Shown here one piece after another: positions 25,840 through 35,713 of a stretch of DNA of 64,000 nucleotides. Within the stretch, counting starts at the first letter, position 1; every line of letters begins with the position of its first letter. The notes below the pieces were generated by a model that saw only the letters and a list, made by a program, of their open reading frames with translations, did not search any database and had not been told where the DNA came from. Made by a program: the position numbers and the translations under genes. Source of the DNA: CAWBLP01 sp963721065 (lineage in GTDB: Bacteria; Pseudomonadota; Alphaproteobacteria; Acetobacterales; Acetobacteraceae); NCBI GenBank assembly GCA_963721065.1, contig CAVRHO010000001.1:62001-126000 (forward strand), given 5' to 3'.

Positions 25840-26046
25840 CTTGCTGTCTCCGCATGTCATTTCTAAATCGTGCCGATTGGCTTCGCTGACGACGTTCCGA
25901 GAACGGGACCGGACAAGCCGGGGTTCCGGTACCCGCTCGCGCCGCGCGGACACGGGGTCGCGACACGTAGCGCTTCCCTCGGCCCCTCTGGTCGGGCCAC
26001 AGTCGGGTGCCTCCGGCCAGACCTGTGGCGAGTCCCTTGAGTCCCG

Positions 26047-28077
26047 ATGCCCCGCGCCTCCCGTCCTGATTCCGTCCCCCGGTCCGCTTCGCGTAACCGC
26101 ACCGCACAATCCAAGCGGCGCGAGGCGGCCACGCAGCCGCCCGCCGTGCCGCCGCCAAAGACGCCGAAACCCATGCCGAAGTCCCGGGCGAAGTCCGCGG
26201 TGCAGCCTCCGTCGAAGTCCCCTGGGTCCGCGAAACCGGCCGAGGCCACGAAATCCGCCAAGCCGGCGCGATCGCCCAAGGCCACAAGGCCGGCCCGGCC
26301 GGCGAAGCCCCTGGAACCACGCAAGGCCGCCGCACCGCCGCCCGGCGATCCGGGCCGGACGGGGCGCCGCCCCCGGTTCCGCCTGCTTCGCTGGGGGTTC
26401 ATCACGCTCGTGTGGGGCGCCCTGGCCCTGGCACTGGTGGTGCTGTGGTTCGCGCGCGACCTGCCGCGCCCCAAATCGGCTCTGGAAGCGGTGCGTCGCC
26501 CCAGCCTGACGCTGATGGACCGCACCGGCCGGATCTTCGCCGCCTACGGCGACGTGGTCGGCCAGCCGATGCACCTGTCGGATCTGCCGCCCTACGTCCC
26601 GCAGGCGGTGGTCGCGGTGGAGGACCGCCGCTTCTGGACATTTCCCGGCATCGACCCGATCGGCCTGGCGCGCGCCGCCTGGACCAACCTGGTGCATGGC
26701 CGCGTGGTGCAGGGCGGCTCCACCCTGACACAGCAGGTTGCAAAGACGCTGTTCCTGAGCAACGCCCGCACGGTACGGCGCAAGGTGCAGGAACTGCTGC
26801 TGACGCTGTGGCTGGAGCACACCTTCACCAAGCGTCAGATCCTGGAGATCTACCTGAACCGGGTCTATCTCGGCGCTGGCACCTGGGGTATCGACGCAGC
26901 CTCCCGGGTCTATTTCGGCATCTCCGCTCGGCATCTGAAGCTCTGGCAGGCCGCCGTTCTGGCGGGGCTGCCGCGCGCACCGTCCCGCTTCAACCCCCGC
27001 GTCGATCCCCAGGCCGCCGCCGCCCGCGCCAGGCAGGTGTTGGCGGCCATGGTGGAGACAGGCAAGATTTCGCCGGCGCGGGCGCAACAGGCCGCGGCGC
27101 GCATTTCGTTTCCGCCGCCGCATGTCGCTTCCGGCTGGTTTGCCGACTGGGCGGCGGAGCAGGCGGAAGCCGCGCTGCCCCCCGACACGGATGCCAGCCT
27201 GCGCACCACCCTGGACCCGCGGTTGCAGCGTGTGGCGGAAACGGGGTTGAAGGCGCTGCTGGACGGACCGGGAAAGCAGGCGAAGGTGGGCCAGGGTGCC
27301 GTGGTGGTGCTGGATGCGGCCACCGGCGCGGTGCGCGCGATGGTGGGCGGGCGCGACTACACCGCCGGGTCCTACAATCGCGCGGTACTGGCGCGGCGCC
27401 AGCCGGGGTCGGCGTTCAAGGTCTTCACCTGGCTGGCCGCGCTGCAGAAGGGCAAGCGGCCGGACAGCAAGGTGCTGGATGCGCCGATCCGCGTCGGCCG
27501 CTGGACACCGCATGACTTCGAGCCGCACTACCGCGGCGTGGTCACCCTGGAGCAGGCGTTGGCCCACTCGCTGAACACCGCCGCGGTGCGCCTGTTGCTG
27601 GCGGATGGCGGGCCGCGCGTGGTGGCGGATACGGCGGCGAAGCTGGGAATTGCCGACAAGCTGCCGGATGACGCGTCCCTGGCGCTGGGTACCGGCGAAG
27701 TCGGGCTGCTGGAGCTGTCGGCCGCCTATGCGCCCTTCTTCAACGGCGGCAAGCGGGTCACGCCCTGGGCGATCCGGACCCTGCCGCACCCGGCGCCGGA
27801 GCCGGTGATCTCGCCCGCGCACGCCGCCATGATGGCGCGCATGCTGCAAGCCGTTGTCACAGACGGGACGGGGCGGGCGGCCGCCGTGCCGGGCCACGTG
27901 GTGGCCGGCAAGACCGGCACCACGCAGGACTTCCGGGACGCCTGGTTCATCGGCTGCATCGACGGCGAGATCATCGGCGTGTGGATGGGCAACGACGACA
28001 ACCGGCCGACGCGCGGCGTCACCGGCGGCGACCTGCCGGCTCGCTTGTTTCACGCCATTGGTGCGGCAGTGCGCTGA
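26047..28077 (+). CDS. Class A penicillin-binding protein (PBP1A-type)
   Basis: 676 residues. A long Lys/Pro/Ala-rich cytoplasmic tail (1-115), one membrane segment (~116-138), then the GT51 transglycosylase (AVEDRRFWTFPGIDPIGLAR and GGSTLTQQVAKTLFL) and the transpeptidase with the active Ser455 (SAFK), SLN at 508-510 and KTG at 622-624. Polymerises and cross-links peptidoglycan at the outer face of the inner membrane. The basic disordered tail is longer than in most PBP1A proteins. A PG-binding lipoprotein gene follows. Could equally be called MrcA- or PbpC-like; the domain set is certain. Confidence 0.93.
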   Translation: MPRASRPDSVPRSASRNRTAQSKRREAATQPPAVPPPKTPKPMPKSRAKSAVQPPSKSPGSAKPAEATKSAKPARSPKATRPARPAKPLEPRKAAAPPPGDPGRTGRRPRFRLLRWGFITLVWGALALALVVLWFARDLPRPKSALEAVRRPSLTLMDRTGRIFAAYGDVVGQPMHLSDLPPYVPQAVVAVEDRRFWTFPGIDPIGLARAAWTNLVHGRVVQGGSTLTQQVAKTLFLSNARTVRRKVQELLLTLWLEHTFTKRQILEIYLNRVYLGAGTWGIDAASRVYFGISARHLKLWQAAVLAGLPRAPSRFNPRVDPQAAAARARQVLAAMVETGKISPARAQQAAARISFPPPHVASGWFADWAAEQAEAALPPDTDASLRTTLDPRLQRVAETGLKALLDGPGKQAKVGQGAVVVLDAATGAVRAMVGGRDYTAGSYNRAVLARRQPGSAFKVFTWLAALQKGKRPDSKVLDAPIRVGRWTPHDFEPHYRGVVTLEQALAHSLNTAAVRLLLADGGPRVVADTAAKLGIADKLPDDASLALGTGEVGLLELSAAYAPFFNGGKRVTPWAIRTLPHPAPEPVISPAHAAMMARMLQAVVTDGTGRAAAVPGHVVAGKTGTTQDFRDAWFIGCIDGEIIGVWMGNDDNRPTRGVTGGDLPARLFHAIGAAVR

Positions 28078-28215
28078 CCGTTCCGTTCAAATGCCATTGC
28101 CCGTGGCAACCGGACGCACCGCAAATCTCTTTCCTGTGCATGCGTAACCCTGACTGCCGTTTCGTGCCTGAACGGCAGTGATCACGCTTTTCCAATCCTG
28201 CACAGGAGAGATGCA

Positions 28216-29163
28216 ATGATCCAGGCTCGTACCTTCGGTACCCTGCTCGCCCTCGGCGCACTGACGGCTCTGCCCGGCTGTTCCTATCTCGGTATGAATG
28301 GCGGCGGCAGCGGCCAGCAGTACAGCCAGGCGACGCCGGACACGCAGTACAACAGCCCGGCGACATCGCAGGAAACGGCCGAGGCCGGCAACGCGAACTC
28401 CGCCGCGCAGAGCCAGATCCGTCAGCCGATCACCACGGCGCTGGTGCGCAAGGTGCAGTCGCAGCTCAAGCGCAACGGCCTGTACCACGGCAATATCGAT
28501 GGTATTTGGGGTCCGCGCAGCGAGCAGGCGGCAACGCAGTTCCAGCAGAATCACAACCTTAACACCACCGGACAGATCGACCTGCCGATGCTGCAGGCGA
28601 TGAACCTGAACCTTTCCAATGCCAATCAGCAGTACGGTCAGGCCAACACCGGTGCGAACGCGATGGGTAGCAACGGTCAGGGTGGGCTGAACCACGCCAC
28701 GCCGAACCAGCAGTATGGACAGGCGAACACCGGCCAGACCGGCAGCATGGGGCCGAACGGCAATGTCGGGCCGAATGGCTCCATGAACGGCAACACCGGG
28801 CCGAACGCCAACACCCAACAGTATGGCCAGGCGAATACCGGGCAGAACGGCAACATGGCGCCGAACGGCTCCATGAACGGCAATGCCGGGCCGAACGCCA
28901 ACACTCAGCAGTATGGCCAGGCGAATACCGGGCGGTCCGGGTCCATGACACCAGGCGCCAATACCGGCACCAACCAGGCCAACACCGGACCGAATGCCGC
29001 CGGCCCGAACAACATGCAGACCGGCGCCAACACCAACTACACCACCGGCGATCAGAACGCTGGCGGCACGGCGCAGGCCACAAACATGCCGTACAACAAC
29101 GGGCCGAACCACAACACGACCAACCACCAGGCGCCGGCCACCAGCACCGGTACGACGCGCTAA
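28216..29163 (+). CDS. Peptidoglycan-binding lipoprotein with Gln/Asn/Gly-rich repeats
   Basis: 315 residues. N-terminal lipobox (LTALPGC), then a PG_binding_1 fold at about residues 72-130 (VRKVQSQLKRNGLYHGNIDG and WGPRSEQAATQFQ). The rest is a low-complexity tail with repeated QQYGQANTG units alternating with GPNGNMxPNGSMNG. RBS AGGAGAG directly before ATG 28216. It probably anchors in a membrane and touches the wall. It follows the PBP gene by 138 bases, so a wall-related role is likely. The composition resembles the secreted repeat protein at 4484, but the units differ. Confidence 0.8.
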   Translation: MIQARTFGTLLALGALTALPGCSYLGMNGGGSGQQYSQATPDTQYNSPATSQETAEAGNANSAAQSQIRQPITTALVRKVQSQLKRNGLYHGNIDGIWGPRSEQAATQFQQNHNLNTTGQIDLPMLQAMNLNLSNANQQYGQANTGANAMGSNGQGGLNHATPNQQYGQANTGQTGSMGPNGNVGPNGSMNGNTGPNANTQQYGQANTGQNGNMAPNGSMNGNAGPNANTQQYGQANTGRSGSMTPGANTGTNQANTGPNAAGPNNMQTGANTNYTTGDQNAGGTAQATNMPYNNGPNHNTTNHQAPATSTGTTR

Positions 29164-29214
29164 TGCTCGGCGGAGTGGGAGCCGGACGGGGGCAACCCGC
29201 CGGCTCCGCAGCCG

Positions 29215-30279
29215 TCAGCGGTTTACCACCCGCTGCATGATCGTCACGGCTTCGTCCACCTGCGGCGCCGTGACATCCAGGTGCAGGCAGGCGCGGCCGC
29301 GCCATGTGTCCGACACCGAAACCAGCACCCCTTGCGGCCGCAACCTGGCGGCGAAGTCCGACGCGGTCATTCCGGTGCCCTGGGTGTTGAAGAACACCAG
29401 GTTGGTTTCCGGTTGCTCGACCGTGATGCCGGGGATCTGTGCCATGCCGCGGGCCAGCGCCTTCGCATTGGCATGGTCCTCGGCCAGCCGGTCGATATGG
29501 TGGTCCAGCGCGTAGAGACACGCCGCCGCGCAGATGCCGCCCTGGCGCATCGAGCCGCCCAGCCGCTGCTTCCACCGCCAGGCCTGGCCGATGAAGTCCC
29601 GCGACCCGGCCAGCACCGCGCCCAGCGGCGCACCCAGCCCCTTGGTGAAGTCCAGCCAGACGGTGTCGCAGCCCGCTGTCAGGTCCGTCGCCGGCACGCC
29701 CAGCGCCACGGCGGCATTCATCAGCCGCGCGCCGTCCATATGGGTCGCCAGGCCGTGGCGGTGCGCCGCATCGGTGACCGCGCGCAGCCCCTCCACCGTC
29801 CAGCACGCGCCGCCGCCGCGGTTGGCGGTCTGCTCCACCGACAGCAGCGTCTGCGGCGGCGAATAGCGGGAGCGCGGGCGGATCGCCGCTTCCAGCGTCT
29901 CCACGGTGAACTGGCCGCGCGGGCCGGTCAGGCCGCAGATCATCGCCCCGGTGATCGCGGCCGGCGCGCCGCCCTCGGCGGTGAGGATATGGGAGTCCTC
30001 ATGCGCGATGATCTCGTCGCCCGGCCGGCAGTGCGTGGCGATCGCCACCTGGTTGCACATGGTGCCGGACGGCAGGAACATCGCCGCCTCCTTGCCCAGC
30101 AGCGCCGCGCTGCGGTCGCACAGGGCCCAGATGGAGGGGTCGGAGCCGAACTGCTCGTCGCCGACCTCGGCGTCCAGCATCACCTCCCGCATCGCGCGCG
30201 TCGGCTTGCTCTGCGTGTCGGAGTAGAGGTTCACGCGGACGGGAATGGAGGAGTCGAAGCGCTGCGGCTCATACGACAT
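29215..30279 (-). CDS. ltaE: Threonine aldolase family PLP enzyme (low-specificity)
   Basis: 354 residues, fold-type I. NLYSDTQSKPTRAMREVM and the PLP lysine in WLDFTKGLGAPLGAV are the LtaE signature, and HMDGARLMNAAVALG gives the PLP-ring aspartate. It cleaves threonine/allo-threonine or related beta-hydroxy amino acids to glycine and an aldehyde in the cytoplasm. It stands alone on the minus strand, divergent from the LLM flavoprotein gene. Beta-hydroxyaspartate aldolases share this fold, so the substrate is not certain. Confidence 0.87.
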   Translation of the reverse strand: MSYEPQRFDSSIPVRVNLYSDTQSKPTRAMREVMLDAEVGDEQFGSDPSIWALCDRSAALLGKEAAMFLPSGTMCNQVAIATHCRPGDEIIAHEDSHILTAEGGAPAAITGAMICGLTGPRGQFTVETLEAAIRPRSRYSPPQTLLSVEQTANRGGGACWTVEGLRAVTDAAHRHGLATHMDGARLMNAAVALGVPATDLTAGCDTVWLDFTKGLGAPLGAVLAGSRDFIGQAWRWKQRLGGSMRQGGICAAACLYALDHHIDRLAEDHANAKALARGMAQIPGITVEQPETNLVFFNTQGTGMTASDFAARLRPQGVLVSVSDTWRGRACLHLDVTAPQVDEAVTIMQRVVNR

Positions 30280-30392
30280 GTCGGGTCACCCTGGCATTCG
30301 GTGTCTGCCGCGGACGTAGCACGCCCGCTGGTATCCGCCCAAGGCCGGGTCACCTATGCTGCCCGGCCATCGCCATGGTCAGGAGCCCGCGC

Positions 30393-31481
30393 GTGAAGAT
30401 CAGCAACTTCCTGTTCCCGGAAAGCCGCCACCCGGACGACGACGCGCGCATCATCGACGAGACGGTGCAGGAGGCACGGCTGACCGACGAGCTGGGCTTC
30501 GACGTGCTGTGGCTGGCGGAGCATCATTTCGACGGCGTGTGCGCCTATGTCGATCCGGTGAGCTTCGCCGCGGCGCTGGCCCTGGCGACGCAGCAGGTGA
30601 AGCTGGGCTTCGCGGTGGCCCAGGCGTCGCTGCATCATCCGGTGCGGATGGCGGAGCAGTTGTCGCTGATCGACAATCTGACCAGGGGGCGGCTGATCGT
30701 CGGGCTGGGGCGCGGCACCGCCTACAACATCTACGATTACCAGGGCTATGGCCTGGATCCGGAGGAGGCGCAGGCGCGATTCGAGGAAGCCGAGGAAATC
30801 ATGTTCGCCGCCTGGCGTGGCGGGCCGCTGGAGCATCACGGCCGGTTCTGGGACCTGAAGCTGCCGGGGTTGCGCCCGGCGCCATTCACCCGGCCGCATC
30901 CCCATGTGATCCGGGCCGCGTCCAGCGAGCACGGTATGCTGGACATCGCCCGCCAGCGGCGGCCGTTCATGATGAACGTGCAGAGCAATGCGGAGACGCG
31001 GCGTCGCATGGACCTCTACCGGCAGACGCTGCGTGAGGCCGGCTGCGACGATGCCGCGGTGGCGCGCAACGTCGATCAGTGCTGGGTGTGGCGCAATGTC
31101 TGCGTGGCGGAGACCGACGCGGAAGCCGCCCGCATCGCGGTCCCCGCCTTCGAGGCCATGCAGGCCCACCGTTCGGCCATGCGCGAGCAGGTGTACCGCG
31201 AGCAGGGTGTGTCGATGGTGCCCATGCCGGCCCCGGGTGCCACGCCGCCGGCGCGGACGCAGGTGGAGCACTCGCTGATCTACGGCTCGCCGGCGACGGT
31301 GGCGGAGAAGCTGGCGCAGGTGGCGGCGATCGGCGTGGGCGGCGTGATCATGCAGTTCCGGCTTGGGCCGATGTCGTATGACGACACCGCGCAGAGCCTG
31401 ACGTTGTTCAGGCGGAAGGTGGCGCCGGCGATTCAGGCGGGTGCCGCGGTTGGGGGAGCCTCGCGCCGGGCTCCGGAATAG
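30393..31481 (+). CDS. LLM-class flavin-dependent oxidoreductase
   Basis: 362 residues from GTG 30393, preceded by AGGAG at 30381-30385; the in-frame ATG at 30375 lies upstream of that site and is less likely. TIM-barrel luciferase-like monooxygenase: FDVLWLAEHHFD near the N-terminus, RLIVGLGRGTAYNIYDY in the middle, and the C-terminal GSPATVAEKLAQVAAIGVGG that typifies this superfamily. Uses reduced FMN or F420. No flavin reductase or pathway genes beside it, so the substrate cannot be guessed. Confidence 0.85.
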   Translation: MKISNFLFPESRHPDDDARIIDETVQEARLTDELGFDVLWLAEHHFDGVCAYVDPVSFAAALALATQQVKLGFAVAQASLHHPVRMAEQLSLIDNLTRGRLIVGLGRGTAYNIYDYQGYGLDPEEAQARFEEAEEIMFAAWRGGPLEHHGRFWDLKLPGLRPAPFTRPHPHVIRAASSEHGMLDIARQRRPFMMNVQSNAETRRRMDLYRQTLREAGCDDAAVARNVDQCWVWRNVCVAETDAEAARIAVPAFEAMQAHRSAMREQVYREQGVSMVPMPAPGATPPARTQVEHSLIYGSPATVAEKLAQVAAIGVGGVIMQFRLGPMSYDDTAQSLTLFRRKVAPAIQAGAAVGGASRRAPE

Positions 31482-31524
31482 CGCAGTGGGATAACGCAAT
31501 CCGGAACACGCCTCGCGCGAAGGA

Positions 31525-31908
31525 TCATGCCTCGGTCTGCCCCACCGCCATGCCACGCCGTACCTGAACGACCGGGCTTTCCGGCTTGTCCGGGTCGAGC
31601 ACTTCCAGCAGCCGTAGCGCTGGCCCGGACGGGCGCTTTGCGCCACGTTCCCATTGCGCGACCGCAGACTTGTCCACGCCGAGAAGCCGGGCGAACACTG
31701 GTTGGCTCATGCGGGTCGCCGCCCTGATCCGCTTTACCGCCGCACCGTTGTAATCGGGCCGCGGGGGCAGGCAGAGGCGGTCCATGTCCTGCATGTCGGA
31801 CGCGGTGATCGCACCGACCCGTTGCAAAGCCGCCGCCAGCCCATGCGCCGTCGCGAGCACATCATCTTCGACAGCCTGCTTCGACGACTTACGCCTGTTC
31901 GTGGCCAT
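31525..31908 (-). CDS. XRE-family antitoxin (HigA-like)
   Basis: 127 residues. The C-terminal half is a helix-turn-helix (MSQPVFARLLGVDKSAVAQWE) with the usual WERG ending; the N-terminal half is basic then acidic. It is the second gene of a pair, its start overlapping the toxin gene end by 20 bases, the order of higBA-type modules. It should neutralise the toxin and repress the operon through the palindrome at 32298-32314. Confidence 0.83.
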   Translation of the reverse strand: MATNRRKSSKQAVEDDVLATAHGLAAALQRVGAITASDMQDMDRLCLPPRPDYNGAAVKRIRAATRMSQPVFARLLGVDKSAVAQWERGAKRPSGPALRLLEVLDPDKPESPVVQVRRGMAVGQTEA

Positions 31909-32299
31909 TGCAATCCACCTCGCTCACATCACCGGCGACCAGAAGTGCGGTTACCTGTCGATCGGTCGCGTTGAGAAATCCTGCAGCCGCTTTCGCCAAT
32001 GCTTCCTGTCCTTGCGGTGTCAGCGTGGCGGCGGCGTTCTTGGCGAAGCCGTAGACGAACAATACCCGGTCCGTACGCGGCGGTCGGAACGCGATGATCA
32101 TCCGATAGCCCCCGCTCTTGCCGCGGCCGGGTCGCGCGATGCGCTTCTTGTACAACCCGCTGCCAAGATTGGCCTCTCCGGCACCGAGCGTTCCGGCCAC
32201 CACCTCGCGCGCCGCACGACATAATGACTCAGTGGAAAGCCGTTCCTTCGACATCATCTTGGCGACTTGCGGAACCAGGAAGATCCTCATCAAGCTCAT
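31889..32299 (-). CDS. RelE/HigB-superfamily toxin
   Basis: 136 residues. GLYKKRIARPGRGKSGGYRM and LFVYGFAKNAAATLTPQG fit the RelE-like group annotated PF06296 (DUF1044). Members are mRNA interferases or cell-growth inhibitors and sit before an XRE antitoxin, as here. The start may be ATG 32299, inside the operator palindrome, or ATG 32290, which leaves the operator free and has GAG upstream. The uncorrected reading frame of the neighbouring monooxygenase runs into this gene; after correcting its frameshift the two genes no longer overlap. Confidence 0.8.
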   Translation of the reverse strand: MSLMRIFLVPQVAKMMSKERLSTESLCRAAREVVAGTLGAGEANLGSGLYKKRIARPGRGKSGGYRMIIAFRPPRTDRVLFVYGFAKNAAATLTPQGQEALAKAAAGFLNATDRQVTALLVAGDVSEVDCNGHEQA

Positions 32300-32314
32300 A
32301 GCACATAGTGCTAT
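32298..32314. promoter_or_regulatory. Toxin-antitoxin operator palindrome
   Basis: Perfect 7-bp arms ATAGCAC (32298-32304) and GTGCTAT (32308-32314) around a 3-nt centre, at the very start of the toxin gene and next to a TATATA stretch that can act as -10 on the minus strand. This is the expected place and shape for autoregulation by the XRE antitoxin. Confidence 0.65.
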
Positions 32315-32392
32315 ATAGGGCGCCGCCGGGTAGGGGCGAGTCTTTTCGGCGGCCCGAAACCGCTGCTGGCCGATTCGGCCGGGGCTGGGCTT

Positions 32393-34028
32393 TCACGCCC
32401 CCCGCACGCGATCCACCAACGCCATCGCGTCGTCCGGCACGCGATCCCCGCGCCACGCCACCACCTGATCGGGCCGCGACAGCACCAGCTTGTGCCGATA
32501 CGGCTCCGGCGCCCCGTCCACATCCACCACCACCAGCGGCACGCCGCGAGCCGCCGCCGCGTCCACCAGCGGCGGCGACCGACACCGACCGGTCGAAGCG
32601 CAGCAGCGAGAAGTCCGGCCCCATCGCGTCGTACAGCGACCGCCCATCCGCCAGCCAGACATGCGGCGTGCGGCAACCCGGCACCGTGGATGGCGTGAAG
32701 TCGTACATCGTGTATTCCGGCGCTGCCTCTCCATCATACGCGATGATCGGCGATTCATCGTAGAACGAACCGAAATTCAGCCCGCCACAACAATATTGCG
32801 GCGTGTTCAGCGCCACCACGCGCTGCCCGAGTTCCGCTCGCACCGCATCGCCGTCCGGGCCGGGCGCCTCGATCTCCGCCGGCACCGCGGCCCGCGTGCG
32901 CGCCAGCGCCATGGCGGTGTTCATGGCGTATTTCGACACCTGCTCGGTGATCGGCCAGCGTTCGGCTTCATGCGCCGCCAGGATGCGCGGATCGGCCCAG
33001 CCCTTCAGCACGCCGGCCAGCATCCACGACAGGTTCATCGCATCGGCAATGCCCGCGTTCATCCCGTAGCCGCCGAACGGCACCCAGATATGCGCCGCGT
33101 CGCCGCAGATGAACACGCGCCGGTCGCGGAACCGGTCCGCCAGCATGCGCCGGCCGATCCAGTCCTCCTGCGAGATGATGTCGTAGCGGAAGTCCTCGCC
33201 CACCCCCAGGATCAGCCGGATGCAGCGGTCCCGGTCCACCGCCGCGAAATCGGTTTCATCCGCACGCAGGTAGTTGTGGATCAGCCAGGTTTCCCGCCCG
33301 TCCACCGCAAAGATATTGGCGCTGCGCCGCGGGTTCAGGGATTGCGTGGACCAGGCCGGCGGTGCCTGCATCCGGCGGATCAGGTCCGGCGCGCGAATGA
33401 ACGAAGACTGCGTGCGCCCGATCATCGCATCGCCGGTCAGCCGCGCACCGATCTGCCGCCGCACCTCCGATGACGGCCCGTCGCAGCCGACCAGATACGC
33501 ACCGTGGATCAGCAACCGTTCGCCGCTGTCCAGATCCTCCGCCTCCGCCTGCACCCCATCGGCGGACTGCGAGAAACCGGTGACCTTCGTGCGGTGCAGG
33601 AAACGCACGTTGGGCAGGGAAGCGGCGTGTTCCACCAGCACCGGTTCCAGGAAGATCTGGTTGATCCGGTGCGGCGGTTCCGGCGTCGGCCACCACGTGT
33701 CCGGTCCGCCGGTCGCGGTGTAGCGGTCGCGCCGGCAGGGGATCGGGATGCGGGCGAACTCGATCCCGGTCGTGGTGGTGCGGAACGCCACGTCATTCGG
33801 ATAATCCGCCGGCAGCCCGGTCTCGCGCACCGTGCGCGCAACGCCCAGCCGCCGGAAAATCTCCATCGTGCGCGCCGACACGTGGTTGCACTTCACGCCC
33901 GGCGGTTCGCCCCGCGCCCGCAGTTCGGCGACGATCACGTCGATGCCGCGCCAGGCCAGGTCCATCGCCAGCACGGTGCCGACCGGCCCGCCGCCGACCA
34001 CCACCACGCTGGCGCGCAGCGTACGCAT
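32393..34028 (-). CDS. FAD-dependent aromatic monooxygenase (PheA/TfdB-type), frameshifted near C-terminus
   Basis: Class A flavoprotein hydroxylase: VVVVGGGPVGTVLAMDLAWR (FAD fold), GCDGPSSEVRRQIG (DG motif) and GDAAHIWVPFGGYGMNAGI (FAD/second motif). The last ~60 residues are the thioredoxin-like C-terminal domain but lie in another frame (LVVVDVDGAPEPYRHKLVLS), ending at 32393. Without correction the frame runs on to 32229 as Gly/Arg nonsense. One extra C near 32575 explains the break. It starts on the A of the stop of the ThDP enzyme gene (TGATG overlap), so the two are co-translated. Likely function: NAD(P)H- and O2-dependent hydroxylation of an aromatic or polyketide-like substrate; target unknown. 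Confidence 0.82.
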
Positions 34029-35713
34029 CAGGGAGGGCAGATCACGTTGACCAGCGCCTGCTGGCCGGACCGCACCGCACCAGCCGCGCGCTGCAGGGCC
34101 GCGGGAAGTTCGGACGGATGTTCCACCCGCTCGCCATGCCCGTCATGCGCCGCGACGATGCGCTCGAACGCCGGCGTGGGCAGGTCGGCCAGCAACCGTC
34201 CGCCGCCTTCCGCCGCGGCGCCGTGGTCGTACATGTCCAGCGTCGCCCGGCGCACCGCGCCGTACAGCGTGTTGTTGTACACCACCGTCAGCACCGGCAG
34301 CTTCTGCGTCTCCGCTACCATGTGGCACGCGGTAGGGTTGGCGAACATGTAGGCACCATCGCCAAGAACCGACGCCACCAGCTTGTCGGGCGACGCCAGC
34401 TTGGCCCCGAGCGAGGCGGGGAACCCCCAGCCCAGCCCGCCGGCGGCGCTGAGGGCGAACAGGCTGCCGGGCGTTTCCAGCGGGCAGTATTCCTGGCGGA
34501 ACGAGTATTCGCTGATCATCAGCGTGTCGCGGTCCACCACCGCGCGCAGGCAGTAATTCAGCCAGGCGAGCGTGTTGACGTTGCCGCGCCCGGCGCGTTC
34601 CGCTTCCTCCCGCCAGCCGGCATGCAGCTTCGCGGAGCGTTCGGAAAGCCGCGTGTGGCGGTCCGCCGCGTCGGGACATTTGCGGTCGGCCAGCGCCTGT
34701 TCCAGCGCCTCCAGCACCGGCAGCGCGGACGCGGTGATGGTCAGGTCGCTGGGGAAGCTGCGCATCGGATAGCGCGCATACAGCGGGTCCTCGCCGATCT
34801 GCACCACCCGCGCCCCGGCCGGCGGGCTTTCCTTGCTCGGCAGCCACGGCACGTCGGTTTCCAGCACGATCACCAGGTCGGCTTCCTCCAGCAGCGGCCG
34901 GGGGGTGGAGCCCTGGAACATCGGGTGATTGCCGGAGATGGCGAAATACCGCGTGTTGTACGGAATCACCGGCAGCGCATACCGGTCCGCCAGCCGCGAC
35001 AGCACCACGCTTTCCTGCGGATTGCGGCCGAGCGTGCCGGTGATGATCAGGGGCAGGCGGGCGGCAGCGATCCAGTCGGCGAGGCGCTCGATATCGGCCG
35101 GCGCCGGCACCGGTGCGCGCGGGCGGGCGCGCGGCGTGCGGGTGGTTTCACCCGATACGGTCTCGCCCAGCACCTCGCGCGGCAGGCTGATATAGACCGG
35201 GCCCTGCGGCGATGCGGTGGACATCTCCAGCGCGCGTTCCACCACCGTCTGCACCTGGTCGCCGCGGGTGAGTTCGTATTCCCACTTCACCACCTCGCGC
35301 AGCATGCCGGCCTGGTCGTACATCTCCTGCGCCCAGTGGATATGCGCATTGCGCGCGCCGGACGGGCCCGACTCGGTGTACGGCGTGCGGCCGGAGCACA
35401 GCAGCATCGGGATGCGGTCGCGGTTGGCGTCGATCAGCAGGTTGATCGCGTTGGCGGTGCCGACATTGGTGTGGGTCATCACCGCCTGCGGCTTGCCGGT
35501 GACCATGGTGTAGCCGTGCGCCATGCCGACGGCGGCGTTCTCGTGCGGCACCACCATGGGGCGCGGCACCTTTCGGTTGGTGTGGCCGGCGCGGGCGTAG
35601 GCCTCGATGATCGGGGCGAAGTCGGTGCCGGGGTTGGCGAACAGGTGCTCGATGCCATGCGCCGCCAGGGCGTCCAGGTAGTCCTCGGCGGCGATGCGGG
35701 GTGGCGTGGTCAT
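34028..35713 (-). CDS. Thiamine-diphosphate-dependent enzyme (acetolactate synthase-like)
   Basis: 561 residues with the three domains of the ALS/benzoylformate decarboxylase family. The N-terminal Pyr domain carries the catalytic glutamate in VVPHENAAVGMAHGY. The C-terminal ThDP motif runs from GDGAYMFANPTA to VVYNN. AGGGAG precedes ATG 35713. It is the first gene of a two-gene operon with the FAD monooxygenase, sharing one base. Decarboxylase or carboligase activity on a 2-oxo acid is expected; acetolactate synthase proper is unlikely because there is no small subunit and the context is catabolic. Substrate unknown. Confidence 0.85.
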   Translation of the reverse strand: MTTPPRIAAEDYLDALAAHGIEHLFANPGTDFAPIIEAYARAGHTNRKVPRPMVVPHENAAVGMAHGYTMVTGKPQAVMTHTNVGTANAINLLIDANRDRIPMLLCSGRTPYTESGPSGARNAHIHWAQEMYDQAGMLREVVKWEYELTRGDQVQTVVERALEMSTASPQGPVYISLPREVLGETVSGETTRTPRARPRAPVPAPADIERLADWIAAARLPLIITGTLGRNPQESVVLSRLADRYALPVIPYNTRYFAISGNHPMFQGSTPRPLLEEADLVIVLETDVPWLPSKESPPAGARVVQIGEDPLYARYPMRSFPSDLTITASALPVLEALEQALADRKCPDAADRHTRLSERSAKLHAGWREEAERAGRGNVNTLAWLNYCLRAVVDRDTLMISEYSFRQEYCPLETPGSLFALSAAGGLGWGFPASLGAKLASPDKLVASVLGDGAYMFANPTACHMVAETQKLPVLTVVYNNTLYGAVRRATLDMYDHGAAAEGGGRLLADLPTPAFERIVAAHDGHGERVEHPSELPAALQRAAGAVRSGQQALVNVICPP

